A DNA stretch of 64,000 bases from assembly GCF_029714425.1 (NCBI RefSeq), contig NZ_CP121668.1, positions 4,919,501 through 4,983,500 of the forward strand, read 5' to 3'. The DNA is from Bradyrhizobium sp. CB2312 (GTDB lineage: Bacteria > Pseudomonadota > Alphaproteobacteria > Rhizobiales > Xanthobacteraceae). Position numbers and translations under genes: made by a program. Under the pieces are notes generated by a model that saw nothing but the letters and a program-made list of their open reading frames with translations, made no database searches and had not been told where the DNA came from. Of the stretch, positions 47,788 through 57,499 are shown piece by piece (positions within the stretch are counted from its first letter, which is position 1; the number at the start of each line of letters is the position of its first letter).

Positions 47788-48747
47788 CTAGGCGGTGTTC
47801 GCAAGCTCTCTCGTGAGATCGGCAAGGGCCTCGTGCTTGCCGATCTGTGCCATCCAGCACCAGAGCTCCAGCGTGCAATACATGCGGTAAAGGTCGAGCG
47901 TCTGCTGCCAGTCGGGGCGCGCGATCGTGCCATAGCCGGCGAGCAAGCCGTCGCGCTTCGGCGCATCCTTCGGCGTGAAATAGTACAGCGCTTTCGCGAT
48001 ATCCATCAGCGGATCGCCCGATGTTGCATTCTCAAAGTCGACGATGCCCGTCAGATGCGGCTCGTATTCCGGCGTCACCAGCACGTTGCCGGCATGGAAA
48101 TCGTAGTGGCACAGGCGAGGGTGAGACGCTGCCTCGAACAAATGCTGCCGTGCCGTGACGCTATCGCGCAAGCGCGCCGCTAGTGCGGGATCACCGCCGC
48201 GTGTGCAGAATTCCGTCAGCTTCCTCTCGAATTGCGCGGACATGTAGGCATGGTTGCTCGGATGCGCCGTCCAGACGCCGTTGGGGCCGATATAGCCAAA
48301 GCTATCGAGGGTGACGTCGTTGATCCGGCGCAGCGCCGCGCCCATCTCGGCATAGACCGCAAACAGCTGGGTCTCCGACAGTGTCGCCTCGCGTCGGCCG
48401 AGTACCGTGCCGTCGAGCCGGGTCATGAGCAGATAGTTCAGGTCGATCGCCGTTCGCGTGTCGTCGGCGAGCAGGATTTTTGGAATGGCCGCGCCGACCC
48501 CCCGCAGGAGACCCAGCACGTAGACCTCCTTCGCCATCTTCCACTGCAGCGATTCCGGATAGACCTTGAGGATGCAGGCGGGCGCATCCGCGAGCGTTAG
48601 CTCGAGGACGGTGCTGATCTCGCCGCCGTGCAGCTCGGTGACGCCGCGCACCGAGGCGCGCGGAGACATCCGGCGGATGATCGATTGCGCCTGATCGACC
48701 GAGATCGTCAGCTGGGGTTTCAGACGCAGAGGCGCGTCGCCAGTCAT
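47788..48747 (-). CDS. Aminoglycoside-phosphotransferase-fold (APH) family protein
   Basis: A 319-residue kinase-like protein. The catalytic segment is LCHYDFHAGNVLV, with the aspartate of the HxDxxxxN motif, and the metal-loop segment is GIVDFENATSGDPLMDIAKAL. An ATP-binding strand pair precedes it (ISTVLELTLADAPACILKVYP). Such proteins phosphorylate many small substrates; nothing points to antibiotic resistance here. It is convergent with gyrA, nine bases apart, with no room for a terminator between the stops. Confidence 0.85.
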   Translation of the reverse strand: MTGDAPLRLKPQLTISVDQAQSIIRRMSPRASVRGVTELHGGEISTVLELTLADAPACILKVYPESLQWKMAKEVYVLGLLRGVGAAIPKILLADDTRTAIDLNYLLMTRLDGTVLGRREATLSETQLFAVYAEMGAALRRINDVTLDSFGYIGPNGVWTAHPSNHAYMSAQFERKLTEFCTRGGDPALAARLRDSVTARQHLFEAASHPRLCHYDFHAGNVLVTPEYEPHLTGIVDFENATSGDPLMDIAKALYYFTPKDAPKRDGLLAGYGTIARPDWQQTLDLYRMYCTLELWCWMAQIGKHEALADLTRELANTA

Positions 48748-48805
48748 GGGTATTCTCTCCGAGCCGCCCGGGCCGGTCGTCTGCCACTGGACGATCGACG
48801 CAAAC

Positions 48806-50446
48806 CTAGCGACGTTCGCCTTTGAGGACCTGTCCTCGCTGTTTCAACGTCAGCGCGACGACCTTGTCGTTGGCGTCACGCTCGAAATCGATTTCGGCGG
48901 CAACGGATTCGGCCACAAAGACATCCCGTTCGACGGATGCGAGTTCGAGCGGCCGCTGATTGGTGCCTTGCACGAATAGCTTTGTGTCGGTGGAGAAAAT
49001 CCGGAGCGCGAAACCGGGTGTCAGTGGATAGTTGCCGATATAGTCCTTGAGCTGGTCTTCCGAGGGCGACCATTTGGCCGCAGCCGGACGGGTGCCGATT
49101 TGCTCGGCGTCGGCGACGCCCCCAAGTTGAAACCAGGTGAAGGTATAGGTGCCGTCCGCCTTGCGCTTGGGCCGCAGCAGGGCATCGAATTCTCGCGGAT
49201 AGAAGTCGCCGGCGCTGTCGTAGCCCATCTCGAATTCCGGCTGTCCATCCGCCTGGATCGTCAAGCTGCTGCCCTTGTGGCGCAATTTCATGCCGAGTCC
49301 GCCCTTGAGGCGATATTTGCCAACGAGTGCGTCGATCAATTTGGCGTCCGCTGTGGCGACCACGCGCGGTGCGCCGGCCGACGCCGACGGATCGAGCAGA
49401 TGCGTCCCGAGCTGTCCCAGGCCGCCGGTGGACGTCAATGCGGTATCGCAGAGCAGGACAACGGCCCGTTTGGTCGTGCGATCGACTCCTGCGTAGGACG
49501 AGAAGCCGCCGGTGCCGCCTTCGTGCACGATGATGGTCCGCCCGTTTCGGGTGAACAGGCTCCAGTTCATGCCCATCCTGTGTCCGTCGACGTCTGCGAT
49601 CTGCGCCTGGGTTTGGGCCAAGGCAGGCGTAATCGTGCTCTCACGCGTGCCCAGCTGGCCCTCGAGGTACCGGAGCATGTCCGGCAACGTCGCGCGAACG
49701 CCCCCGACCCCGGCCATGTCAGGCGGAAAATCCCAGGGACTGGTGGGCGTTGTGTTCGGGAGGTGCCCCTGAGCGGCGCGAACCTGCGCAGGGCGGTGGG
49801 CCACATAGGTCTCGGTCATGCCGAGCGGAACGAGCAGACGTTCGTGAAGGAGCGTCTCGTAGTCCTTGCCTGCGCGCTTGGCGAGCGCGTAGGACAACAC
49901 CATCATGGCAAAATTCGAATATTCCCACTTCGCCCCGGGCTCGCGTGTCAGCTTGGTTTCGGCCAAGGCGTCGAGCAAGTCGCGCTCGGTTACGGCGGCA
50001 TAGGGATTGTTGATGTCGGGCGGGCGATAGTGCGCTGGAATGCCCGGCAGGCCAGACATATGCGTCACGATTTGTCCGATGGTGATGTCGCGGCCATTTA
50101 GCGCGGGTACCTGCGTCCCCGGCGGCAGCAGCCTGGCGATGGGATCGCTGAGGGCGACTTCACCGCGCGCGATGAGCTCAGCGAGCAGCGCCGCCGTCAT
50201 CGTCTTGCTGATCGAGCCGATCTCGAAGGCAGTGTGGTCGTCGTAGGGACGCTGTGAACTCGGGTCGGCGCAGTAATAGGCTGTCGCGATCGTGCCGGCG
50301 TCGATCACCCCGGCTGCGATGCAGGCGCCGGTGCGGTCGCCCTTGAAACGCAGCTCGAGCGCCGCGCGCACATCGTCATTGCTGATGGCAAGGCCAGGCG
50401 TCGCGTAGAGCATGATGGTCGAAACAAGAAAGAGCAGCGCTCTCAT
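48806..50446 (-). CDS. Exported serine hydrolase of the beta-lactamase/class C family
   Basis: A 546-residue protein. The signal is MRALLFLVSTIMLYATPGLA. The catalytic Ser-x-x-Lys is S78-I-S-K81 in FEIGSISKTM, the second motif is EYSNFAMM, and the third (KTG-like) is HEGGTGGFSS. The N-terminal ~350 residues form the hydrolase; the last ~190 are a lipocalin-like domain with a repeated beta pattern (YRLKGGLGMKLRHKGSSL). It may act on D-amino peptides or esters; not a proven beta-lactamase. MRETMRALL offers an earlier ATG at 50458; the later start gives a better signal peptide. Confidence 0.85.
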   Translation of the reverse strand: MRALLFLVSTIMLYATPGLAISNDDVRAALELRFKGDRTGACIAAGVIDAGTIATAYYCADPSSQRPYDDHTAFEIGSISKTMTAALLAELIARGEVALSDPIARLLPPGTQVPALNGRDITIGQIVTHMSGLPGIPAHYRPPDINNPYAAVTERDLLDALAETKLTREPGAKWEYSNFAMMVLSYALAKRAGKDYETLLHERLLVPLGMTETYVAHRPAQVRAAQGHLPNTTPTSPWDFPPDMAGVGGVRATLPDMLRYLEGQLGTRESTITPALAQTQAQIADVDGHRMGMNWSLFTRNGRTIIVHEGGTGGFSSYAGVDRTTKRAVVLLCDTALTSTGGLGQLGTHLLDPSASAGAPRVVATADAKLIDALVGKYRLKGGLGMKLRHKGSSLTIQADGQPEFEMGYDSAGDFYPREFDALLRPKRKADGTYTFTWFQLGGVADAEQIGTRPAAAKWSPSEDQLKDYIGNYPLTPGFALRIFSTDTKLFVQGTNQRPLELASVERDVFVAESVAAEIDFERDANDKVVALTLKQRGQVLKGERR

Positions 50447-50512
50447 CGTCTCTCGCAATCCATCGTTCGGCGCGACCCTGCCGGTTCGTAGGGCCCTGAA
50501 CGAACCGACGCC

Positions 50513-52426
50513 CTAGATCTCCAGCTCCGTCCCGAACTCCACCACCTGCTTGGTCGGCACGCCGAAGAACGCGGCCGAGCGTTCGGCGTTGCGCTGCAGG
50601 AAGGCGAACAGGCCTTCGCGCCAGACCCACATGCCCGGGACATCCTCGCGCGGGATGATGGTCTCGCGGCCGACGTAATAGGTGATGTCGGCGAGGTCGA
50701 TGCCGGGCAGCTTGCCCTGCCGGCACGTGAGGGTCAGCCCTTCGTAGATGGTCGGGTTCTGCATGAAGCCGTAATGCAGGACCACGCGGGTGATACCGGG
50801 GATGATCTCGATCACCTCGGCGCGTTCCTCATCGGGAATGTGCGGGGATTCCTCGATCAGCACGGTGACCAGCAGCACGCGTTCATGCAGCACGCGATTG
50901 TGCTTGACGAACTGGGTCAGCGCGAGCGGCACGCCGCGCGCCGCCGACGCCAGGAACACGGCGGTGCCGGGGAGCCTTGCGCTGCATTTGTTGACGGCGG
51001 TCTCAATCAGGTCCTCCTCGGGCTGGCGCAGCCGGGCGCGGGCCGCCTCGACCAGCTTCACGCCGGCGCGCCAGGTCAGCATCAGGAAGGCGACGAGGGC
51101 CGCGAGCAGCAGCGGAAACCAGCCGCCCTCGAACAGCTTGATCGAATTCGCGGAGAAGAAGATCACGTCGATGATGAAGAAGAAGCCGTTCACGGCGACC
51201 ACGAGCCAGGGCGAATAGCCCCACTGGATCGCGACCAGGGCCGCGAGCAGCGTCGTGATCGCCATCAGCAGCGAGACCGCGATGCCATAGGCGCCGGCGA
51301 GCGCGTCGGAGGTGCCGAAGCTCAGCACCGCGCCTAACGTTGCGGCGGCGAGCAGCCAGTTCACCAGCGGCACGTAGATCTGGCCGATCGCATCGCTGGT
51401 GGTGTGGCGGATCTGCATGCGCGGCAGGAAGCCGAGCTGGATCGACTGCTGGGTCAGCGAGAACACGCCGGAGATGATCGCCTGCGAGGCGATCACGGTC
51501 GCGACCGCCGAGAACGCGACCAGTGGATAGTGCAGGGCATCAGGGCAGAGCTGGAAGAACGGGTTCTCGATCATGCTGGGGTCGGTGATCAGCAGCGCGG
51601 CCTGGCCGAAATAGTTCAGCACCAGCGCCGGCAGGCAGATCGCGAACCAGGCAAGCCGGATCGGGAAGCGGCCGAAATGCCCCATGTCGGCATACATGGC
51701 TTCGCCGCCGGTCACGGCCAGGAACGCCGCGCCGAGGATGGCGAAGGAGATGTGAAAATCCTGGTGGATCAGGAAGTCGAAGGCATAGAACGGGCTGAGC
51801 GCGGCCAGCACCGCCGGCGCCTTGACGATGCCGTGGATGCCGAGCGCGGCCAACGCGACGAACCAGGCCAGCATCACCGGTCCGAAAATGCGGCCGATGA
51901 AGCCGGTGCCCTGCTTCTGCATCATGAACAGCCCGATCAGGATGGCCACGGTGATGGGCACCACGACAGGCGCGAGCGAGGGCGCGTCGACCTTGAGGCC
52001 CTCGATGGCTGAGAGCACCGAGATCGCCGGCGTGATCGCGCCGTCGCCGTAGAGCAGGGCGGCGCCGACGAGACCGACGACGAGCAGATGCGCGCGCCAG
52101 GTGCCGGCCTGGGCGTTGCGGGCATGGAGCAGCGCCAGCAGCGCGACGATGCCGCCTTCGCCGCGATTGTCGGCGCGCAGGATCAGCAGCGCGTATTTGA
52201 GCGAGATGATCAGCAGCAGCGCCCAGAGGATCAGCGAGGCAACCCCCAGGACAGCGTCGTGACTTAGGGTGCCGCCATGAGCCGCCGCCTTGGCGGCTTC
52301 CTTCAGGGCGTAAAGGGGGCTGGTGCCGATATCGCCATAGACCACCCCGAGGGCGCCCATGGTCATGGCAAGCGGCAGCGGATCAGGATGATGGTGGCCG
52401 GAGGCGACTGCGGGCGTACTGGACAA
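50513..52426 (-). CDS. kup: Potassium uptake protein Kup
   Basis: A 637-residue proton-coupled potassium transporter with 12 membrane helices and a soluble C-terminal domain from about residue 465. The family motif is GVVYGDIGTSPLYALKEA near the N-terminus. LLYGDGAITPAISVLSAIEGL and MYADMGHFGRFPIRLAW are further KUP signatures. The start is a TTG at 52426 (TTGTCCAGT), with GGGGGG upstream. Rhizobia often carry two kup copies; this may be one of them. Confidence 0.94.
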   Translation of the reverse strand: MSSTPAVASGHHHPDPLPLAMTMGALGVVYGDIGTSPLYALKEAAKAAAHGGTLSHDAVLGVASLILWALLLIISLKYALLILRADNRGEGGIVALLALLHARNAQAGTWRAHLLVVGLVGAALLYGDGAITPAISVLSAIEGLKVDAPSLAPVVVPITVAILIGLFMMQKQGTGFIGRIFGPVMLAWFVALAALGIHGIVKAPAVLAALSPFYAFDFLIHQDFHISFAILGAAFLAVTGGEAMYADMGHFGRFPIRLAWFAICLPALVLNYFGQAALLITDPSMIENPFFQLCPDALHYPLVAFSAVATVIASQAIISGVFSLTQQSIQLGFLPRMQIRHTTSDAIGQIYVPLVNWLLAAATLGAVLSFGTSDALAGAYGIAVSLLMAITTLLAALVAIQWGYSPWLVVAVNGFFFIIDVIFFSANSIKLFEGGWFPLLLAALVAFLMLTWRAGVKLVEAARARLRQPEEDLIETAVNKCSARLPGTAVFLASAARGVPLALTQFVKHNRVLHERVLLVTVLIEESPHIPDEERAEVIEIIPGITRVVLHYGFMQNPTIYEGLTLTCRQGKLPGIDLADITYYVGRETIIPREDVPGMWVWREGLFAFLQRNAERSAAFFGVPTKQVVEFGTELEI

Positions 52427-52563
52427 TGGCGACCCCCCGATGGGATCGCGCCCGGCGGGCCATTCCGACGAGCGCGAACATCAGACAGTCTGCGACGAGA
52501 CGTCGCAAATTTCCATGAAATTTATATCAGTAAGCTTTTCTGACGCGAAGCTGACAACCGCAA

Positions 52564-52821
52564 CTACGGCGTGCGATCGGCGGTCACGAGGCGCGCCTCG
52601 CGGACGTCGGCCTTGGTGCCGGCGCGGCGCAGGCAGGAGGCTTCGAAATTCGGCCAGGCCTGCTGCGAACAGTCCTTGCCGATGGTGCGGATGTCGAGAC
52701 GGTCGCTCTTGGCGAGCGGCTGCGGCACGCTGGCCTCGACCTTCGGGGCAAAGCCGGGCAGGAGGGTGAGGGCGGCAGCAACACACGCAGAGATGGCGAT
52801 GGCCGAGAGAGCCTTGATCAT
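52564..52821 (-). CDS. Small secreted protein, unknown function
   Basis: An 85-residue protein: a signal peptide up to about VEASVP, then a short mature part with two cysteines in GKDCSQQAWPNFEASCLRR, a pattern found in many small rhizobial periplasmic proteins. AGGGGAC lies six bases before the ATG. The downstream region is AT-rich. No function is known. Confidence 0.78.
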   Translation of the reverse strand: MIKALSAIAISACVAAALTLLPGFAPKVEASVPQPLAKSDRLDIRTIGKDCSQQAWPNFEASCLRRAGTKADVREARLVTADRTP

Positions 52822-53079
52822 TGACAGTCCCCTGTGATGCGGCCGCGACGCCCAGTGTGCGGCCCGTCGTTTGTTGGGCGGATTAGTAACCATGGCCAGT
52901 TTCCGGACGTCTTCGCGGATGTCGGAAATGGTTTCGTTCGCGCTCCGTTTTGTTTCGTGGCCGCCCCGAGGACGAAACAAACGGGCCGCAGCCGACAGGA
53001 TAGGCCGCAGAATCCGCGCTGAACGGGCAGGGAACCTGTCCGGCTTGCCGGGCCGGGCCGGGCGCGGTAGGACGTGGCC

Positions 53080-53577
53080 ATGCCGCGCATTGCCTTCTAC
53101 CCAGGTTCCTTCGACCCCATCACCAACGGCCATCTGGACGTGGTCCGGAGCAGTGCCCCGCTGTGCGACCGGCTGGTGGTCGCGGTCGGGATCCACCCCG
53201 GCAAGAAGCCGCTGTTTTCGACCGAGGAGCGGCTCAAGATGCTCCATGACGTCTGCGGGCCGGTGGCAGCCCAAGGCGGCTGCACGCTCGAGGCTGTGAC
53301 CTACGACGATCTCGCGGTCACCGCGGCGCGCAAATACGGTGCGACCATCATGATCCGGGGTCTGCGCGACGGCACCGATCTCGACTACGAGATGCAGCTC
53401 GCCGGCATGAACGGCACCATGGCGCCCGAGGTGCAAACCGTCTTCCTGCCGGCCTCTCCGCTGGTCCGCCCGATTACCGGCACATTGGTGCGTCAGATCG
53501 CCGGCATGGGCGGAGATGTCTCGGCCTTCGTACCGCCGCTCGTCGCAAACCTGCTCAAGGCCAAATTCGCCGGATAA
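53080..53577 (+). CDS. coaD: Phosphopantetheine adenylyltransferase
   Basis: A 165-residue enzyme of coenzyme A synthesis that adenylates 4'-phosphopantetheine. The nucleotidyltransferase TxGH motif is in [14 protein letters not shown], and the ISTxxR-like motif is [38 protein letters not shown] is the substrate-binding segment. The ATG at 53080 is preferred over a GTG two codons earlier. Confidence 0.96.
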   Translation: MPRIAFYPGSFDPITNGHLDVVRSSAPLCDRLVVAVGIHPGKKPLFSTEERLKMLHDVCGPVAAQGGCTLEAVTYDDLAVTAARKYGATIMIRGLRDGTDLDYEMQLAGMNGTMAPEVQTVFLPASPLVRPITGTLVRQIAGMGGDVSAFVPPLVANLLKAKFAG

Positions 53578-53614
53578 CGGCGCGCTGTTTCATCTCACCT
53601 GATCCGGAGTTTCC

Positions 53615-54190
53615 ATGATCCGTCGTCTCGCAATTCTTGCCACGATGTTCGTCGCGCTCTTCAGCGCAGCGCCGGCGATGGCGCAGCAGCTGCCGGCGAA
53701 CCTCGACAAGGCCAATGCGCTGGTCATCGACACCACCAAGGGCCGCATCGTCATCAAGCTGCGCACCGACATCGCGCCCCAGCACGCCGAGCGCCTCAAG
53801 CAGCTCGCGCGTGAGGGCTTCTACAACAACGTGCCGTTCCACCGCGTCATGGACGGCTTCATGGCCCAGACCGGCGACGGCCAGAACGGCAACGGCACCG
53901 GCGGCTCGAAATATCCGAACCTGAAGCAGGAATTCTCCAAGGTGCACTTCGCGCGCGGCATCGTCGGCATGGCCCGGCGCGGCGACAGCGTCGACAGCGC
54001 CAACTCGCAGTTCTTCATCATGTTCGCCGACGGCGGCAGCCTCGATAACCAGTACACCGTGATCGGCGAGGTCGTGCAGGGCATGGACGTCGTCGACAAG
54101 CTGAAGAAGGCTCCGCCCGGCTCCCCCGGCGGCACGGTCACCGATCCCGACAAGATGGTGAAGGTGCAGGTCGCCTCCGACATCAAATAG
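53615..54190 (+). CDS. Periplasmic peptidyl-prolyl cis-trans isomerase (cyclophilin)
   Basis: A 191-residue cyclophilin with a signal peptide MIRRLAILATMFVALFSAAP, cleavage at AMAQ. Core segments are NNVPFHRVMDGFMAQTGDG, RGIVGMARRGDSVDSANSQFFI and LDNQYTVIGEVVQGMDVVD, with the catalytic Arg in FHRV and the Gln in FMAQ. It assists folding of exported proteins. The next cyclophilin (54614-55078) lacks a signal peptide. Confidence 0.93.
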   Translation: MIRRLAILATMFVALFSAAPAMAQQLPANLDKANALVIDTTKGRIVIKLRTDIAPQHAERLKQLAREGFYNNVPFHRVMDGFMAQTGDGQNGNGTGGSKYPNLKQEFSKVHFARGIVGMARRGDSVDSANSQFFIMFADGGSLDNQYTVIGEVVQGMDVVDKLKKAPPGSPGGTVTDPDKMVKVQVASDIK

Positions 54191-54206
54191 GACACGGGAG
54201 AACGCC

Positions 54207-54617
54207 ATGGCGCGCTGCGGCAACAGGCTTGTGCTGATTGCCGCAGCGCTGTTCCTCGGCGTCTCCAGCGCGGCTGCCGAGGACGCGAAGGTCAATACCA
54301 TAGCTGATATCTCCAGGTATCTGCAAACCTGCTGGAAACCGCCGCCGCCGGCCAAGGCCCGCCCTATCGACATCACCGTCATCGTGAGCTTTAACCGGGC
54401 CGGAAACATTTTGGGCCATCCGCGAATTTCCTATGAGTCCGCGGAAGCCTCCGATGAGGACCGGCTGCAGTACCGCATTGCGGTGATGGAGACATTGCAA
54501 CGCTGCACGCCGTTGCCATTTACCGATGCAATGGCTGGCGCCGCCGCGGGGCGTCCCTTCGCAATCCCGATCCGCAGACGGAAGACTTCACCCCCAACGC
54601 AAGAGAGACGAGCATGA
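54207..54617 (+). CDS. Secreted TonB/TolA-C-like small protein
   Basis: A 136-residue protein with a signal peptide (LIAAALFLGVSSAAAE). The mature part, ADISRYLQTCWKPPPP, then PIDITVIVSFNRAGNILGHP and the final QRCTPLPFTDAM, resembles the C-terminal domain of TolA/TonB in pattern (W-x-P, a strand with F-x-x-x-G). It has two cysteines that may pair. It lies between two cyclophilin genes; its stop overlaps the next start by four bases (ATGA), so the two are coupled. Confidence 0.75.
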   Translation: MARCGNRLVLIAAALFLGVSSAAAEDAKVNTIADISRYLQTCWKPPPPAKARPIDITVIVSFNRAGNILGHPRISYESAEASDEDRLQYRIAVMETLQRCTPLPFTDAMAGAAAGRPFAIPIRRRKTSPPTQERRA

Positions 54618-55078
54618 GCGTCACCGAAAACACATTGATCCTCGAGACCACGCAGGGCCCCGTCACCATCGAGATGCGGCCTGACCTCGCGCCCGGCCAT
54701 GTCGCGCGCATCAAGGAGCTGGTCCGCGAGGGATTCTACGACGGCATCGTGTTCCACCGCGTCATCGAGGGCTTCATGGCGCAGACCGGCTGCCCGCACG
54801 GCACCGGCACCGGCGGCTCCGGCAAGAAGCTGAAGGCCGAGTTCAACAAGGAGCCGCATGTGCGCGGCACCGCCTCGATGGCCCGCGCCGCCAACCCCGA
54901 TTCCGGCGACAGCCAGTTCTTCATCTGCTTCGACGATGCTCGCTTCCTCGACAACCAGTACACGGTGTGGGGCAAGGTCACCGAGGGCATGGAGAACGTC
55001 GACAAGATCAAGCGCGGCGAGCCGGTGCAGAACCCCGACAAGATCGTCAAGGCGCGCATGGCGGCGGATAAGGAGTGA
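54614..55078 (+). CDS. Cytoplasmic peptidyl-prolyl cis-trans isomerase (cyclophilin)
   Basis: A 154-residue cyclophilin without a signal peptide. Typical segments are GIVFHRVIEGFMAQTGCPHG, KPxRGTASMARAANPDSGDS in variant form, QFFICFDDARFLDNQYTVWG. The catalytic Arg and Gln are present. It is related to the periplasmic copy two genes upstream, so the pair probably arose by duplication with later change of location. It is followed by a repeat and then queA. Confidence 0.94.
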   Translation: MSVTENTLILETTQGPVTIEMRPDLAPGHVARIKELVREGFYDGIVFHRVIEGFMAQTGCPHGTGTGGSGKKLKAEFNKEPHVRGTASMARAANPDSGDSQFFICFDDARFLDNQYTVWGKVTEGMENVDKIKRGEPVQNPDKIVKARMAADKE

Positions 55079-55092
55079 GCGGTTTTGCCGGT

Positions 55093-55187
55093 GTCATGCC
55101 CCGCGCAGGCGGGGCATCCAGTAATCACCGGCGGTGGTTACGACTGAGATCGTGAGTACTGGATCGCCCGCCTGCGCGGGCGATGAC
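55093..55187. repeat. Composite palindromic repeat (two inverted GTCAT...CCAGTA modules)
   Basis: A left module GTCATGCCCCGCGCAGGCGG...CATCCAGTA (55093-55123) and a right module TACTGGATCGCCCGCCTGCG...GATGAC (55157-55187) face each other around ~33 bases. Each module has its own GC-rich hairpin. The right one matches the repeat at 1818-1857 in its flanks. The element lies between a cyclophilin gene and queA, ending 12 bases before the queA start. Confidence 0.85.
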
Positions 55188-55199
55188 AAGTTCGAGGGC

Positions 55200-56273
55200 A
55201 TGCGCACCGATCTCTTCGATTTCGACCTGCCGCCCGAGCGCATCGCCTTGCGCCCGGCGAGCCCGCGCGACTCCGCGAGGATGCTGGTCGTGGAGAACGG
55301 CGCGTTGCGCGACCAGACCATCGCCGACCTAGCAAAATGGCTGAGGCCGGGCGACCAGCTCGTCGTCAACGACACCAAGGTGGTCGCGGCGCAGTTGAAG
55401 GGCCGCCGCATCGGCCGCGAGACCGAGCCGAAGATCGAGGCAACGCTGATCAAGCGGCTCGACGGCTCGCGCTGGCAGGCGCTGGTGAAACCCGCGAAGA
55501 AGCTCACTGCCGGCGACCGCATCCGCTTCGGCAATGAAGGCAAGGTCTGCCTGCTCGGCCATCTCGACGCCGAGGTCGAAGCCAAGGGCACCGAGGGCGA
55601 GGTGACGCTGTCCTTCTCGTTCCACGGCCCCGCGCTGGATCAGGCGATCGCCGATCTCGGCAGCCCGCCGCTGCCGCCCTACATCGCCTCGAAGCGTACG
55701 CCCGACGATCAGGACCTCGCCGACTACCAGACCATGTTCGCGGTCAACGAAGGCGCGGTCGCAGCGCCCACAGCGGGCCTGCATTTCACGGCGGCGCTGG
55801 AACAGGCGCTGCGCGAGCGCGGCGTCGGCATCAACCGGATCACGCTGCATGTCGGGGCAGGGACGTTCCTCCCCGTGAAGGTGGACGACACCGAAGGCCA
55901 CAAGATGCATGCCGAGTGGGGCACCATCTCGGCCGAGACGGCGGAGCGGCTCAACAGCGCGCGGAGGAACGGCGGCCGCATCATTGCGGTCGGCACAACG
56001 TCGCTAAGGCTGCTGGAGAGCGCGGCCAGCGAGGACGGCACAATTCAGCCGTTCGCGGCGGAAACCTCGATCTTCATCACGCCCGGATACCGCTTCCGCG
56101 CCGTCGACGTGCTGATGACGAACTTCCACCTGCCGAAGTCGACCCTGTTCATGCTGGTGTCGGCATTCGCCGGCCTGGACACGATGAAGCAGGCCTACGC
56201 GCACGCGATCGCGAGCGGGTACCGGTTCTACTCGTATGGAGATGCGTGCTTGCTTTTTCGGGCGGTGCCGTAG
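55200..56273 (+). CDS. queA: S-adenosylmethionine:tRNA ribosyltransferase-isomerase
   Basis: A 357-residue enzyme that adds the cyclopentene-diol precursor to tRNA in queuosine synthesis. The N-terminus [19 protein letters not shown], the middle [17 protein letters not shown] and the end [19 protein letters not shown] are family signatures. The start at 55200 is in the normal place for QueA. tgt, which catalyses the earlier base exchange, lies 4.5 kb downstream. The TAG stop lies within the repeat at 56269. Confidence 0.96.
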   Translation: MRTDLFDFDLPPERIALRPASPRDSARMLVVENGALRDQTIADLAKWLRPGDQLVVNDTKVVAAQLKGRRIGRETEPKIEATLIKRLDGSRWQALVKPAKKLTAGDRIRFGNEGKVCLLGHLDAEVEAKGTEGEVTLSFSFHGPALDQAIADLGSPPLPPYIASKRTPDDQDLADYQTMFAVNEGAVAAPTAGLHFTAALEQALRERGVGINRITLHVGAGTFLPVKVDDTEGHKMHAEWGTISAETAERLNSARRNGGRIIAVGTTSLRLLESAASEDGTIQPFAAETSIFITPGYRFRAVDVLMTNFHLPKSTLFMLVSAFAGLDTMKQAYAHAIASGYRFYSYGDACLLFRAVP

Positions 56274-56359
56274 GGTGGGCAAAGGCGCACAGCGCCGTGC
56301 CCACCATCAAGAGTGCACGGGACGTAAAGGTGGGCACGCTTCGCTTTGCCCACCCTACG
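56269..56359. repeat. CGTAGGGTGGG-type palindromic repeat
   Basis: Arms CGTAGGGTGGGC (56269-56280) and GCCCACCCTACG (56348-56359). The centre has a second pair (GTGCCCACC and GGTGGGCAC). It matches the element at 36047-36107. The queA stop TAG is inside the left arm. It may act as a terminator for queA and for asd on the other strand. Confidence 0.85.
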
Positions 56360-56381
56360 ATACCGGTCGCTGCGATGCTGA

Positions 56382-57407
56382 TTACGCCATCACCCGCTGC
56401 GGCAGCAGCTCGGCGATCTGCACAGCATTCAGCGCGGCGCCCTTGAGCAACTGGTCGGCCGCCACGAACATCGAGATCGAATGGCCGCTAGGGTCGCTGA
56501 GGTCCTTGCGGATGCGGCCGACCAGGACGTCGTCCTGGCCCGAGGCGTCGATCGGCATCGGGAAGTAGTTCCTGGTGCGGTCGTCGACGATCTTCACGCC
56601 GGGCGCCTGCGCCATGATGGCGCGGACCTGGTCCTCGGTGATCTCCTTCTCGCATTCGAAGGTGATGGCCTCGCAATGCGCGCGCAGCACCGGCACGCGG
56701 ACGCAGGTGACGCCGATGGCGATCTTCTCGTCCTCGAAGATCTTGCGGGTCTCCTTGATGACCTTGGTCTCTTCGTCGTTGTAGCCGGTGTCAGGATCAA
56801 CGGCCGTGTTGTGGTTGAAGAGATTGAAGGCGTAAGGGTGCGGCATCACCTTGGGGGTATAGACCTGCCCGTTGAGATTGGCGCGGGTGGACTCGACAAG
56901 CTCCTCCATCGCCGCGGCGCCGGCGCCGGAAGCCGCCTGGTACGTCGAGATGATGACGCGCTTGATGCGGTTCTTCTGGTGGATCGGCCAGAGCGGCACT
57001 AGCGCGGTGATCGCGGCGCAGTTCGGGTTGGCGATGATGCCCTTGTGGTCACGGATGCGGTTGCCGTTCACTTCGGGGATCACCAGCGGCACGTTCGGAT
57101 CCATGCGGAAGGCGGAGGAGTTGTCGACCACGACGGCGCCTGACTTGACCGCAATCGGCGCGAACTTCTTCGAGATGCCGCTGCCGGCGGAGAACAGCGC
57201 GATGTCGACGCCCTCGAAGGCGCGCTCGGTCAGCTCCTCGATGACGACGGTCTGGCCGCGGAACGACACCGTCTTGCCGGCGGAGCGGGCGCTCGCCAGC
57301 GCCTTGAGCTTGCCGACACGAAAACCGCGCTTGTCCATGGTGGCGATGAATTCGGCGCCCACCGCACCGGTGACGCCGACAATCGCGACGACGGGATCGT
57401 TACTCAC
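56382..57407 (-). CDS. asd: Aspartate-semialdehyde dehydrogenase
   Basis: A 341-residue NADPH enzyme that makes L-aspartate semialdehyde, the branch point to lysine/diaminopimelate, methionine and threonine. The cofactor motif is [11 protein letters not shown]. The catalytic cysteine is in [35 protein letters not shown] and [17 protein letters not shown] follow. The start is a GTG at 57407, because GGAGG lies five bases before it; the in-frame ATG upstream overlaps that GGAGG. A terminator hairpin and a threonine-rich leader frame lie just upstream (57439-57571), which suggests attenuation by threonine supply. Confidence 0.96.
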   Translation of the reverse strand: MSNDPVVAIVGVTGAVGAEFIATMDKRGFRVGKLKALASARSAGKTVSFRGQTVVIEELTERAFEGVDIALFSAGSGISKKFAPIAVKSGAVVVDNSSAFRMDPNVPLVIPEVNGNRIRDHKGIIANPNCAAITALVPLWPIHQKNRIKRVIISTYQAASGAGAAAMEELVESTRANLNGQVYTPKVMPHPYAFNLFNHNTAVDPDTGYNDEETKVIKETRKIFEDEKIAIGVTCVRVPVLRAHCEAITFECEKEITEDQVRAIMAQAPGVKIVDDRTRNYFPMPIDASGQDDVLVGRIRKDLSDPSGHSISMFVAADQLLKGAALNAVQIAELLPQRVMA

Positions 57408-57438
57408 TGTGTCCTCCATTGAGATCGATTGAGACAAC

Positions 57439-57470
57439 AAAAAAGCCCCGGACCATCGAGGGCGGGGCTT
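57439..57470 (-). terminator. Intrinsic terminator in the asd leader (candidate attenuator)
   Basis: Perfect stem AAGCCCCG/CGGGGCTT around a 12-base loop, followed on the minus strand by a run of six U. It lies between the threonine-rich leader frame and the asd ribosome site. The 5' arm contains GCCCCG, which could instead pair with CGGGGC in leader codons 15-17 (57522-57527). Confidence 0.8.
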
Positions 57471-57499
57471 CGGTAGAGCTGATGCGTTTTAGTCGACGA

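Noticed and set aside
47788..48747. Antibiotic resistance (aminoglycoside phosphotransferase)
   Set aside because: Only the general APH fold is visible; the fold is used for many substrates, and no mobile element is near.
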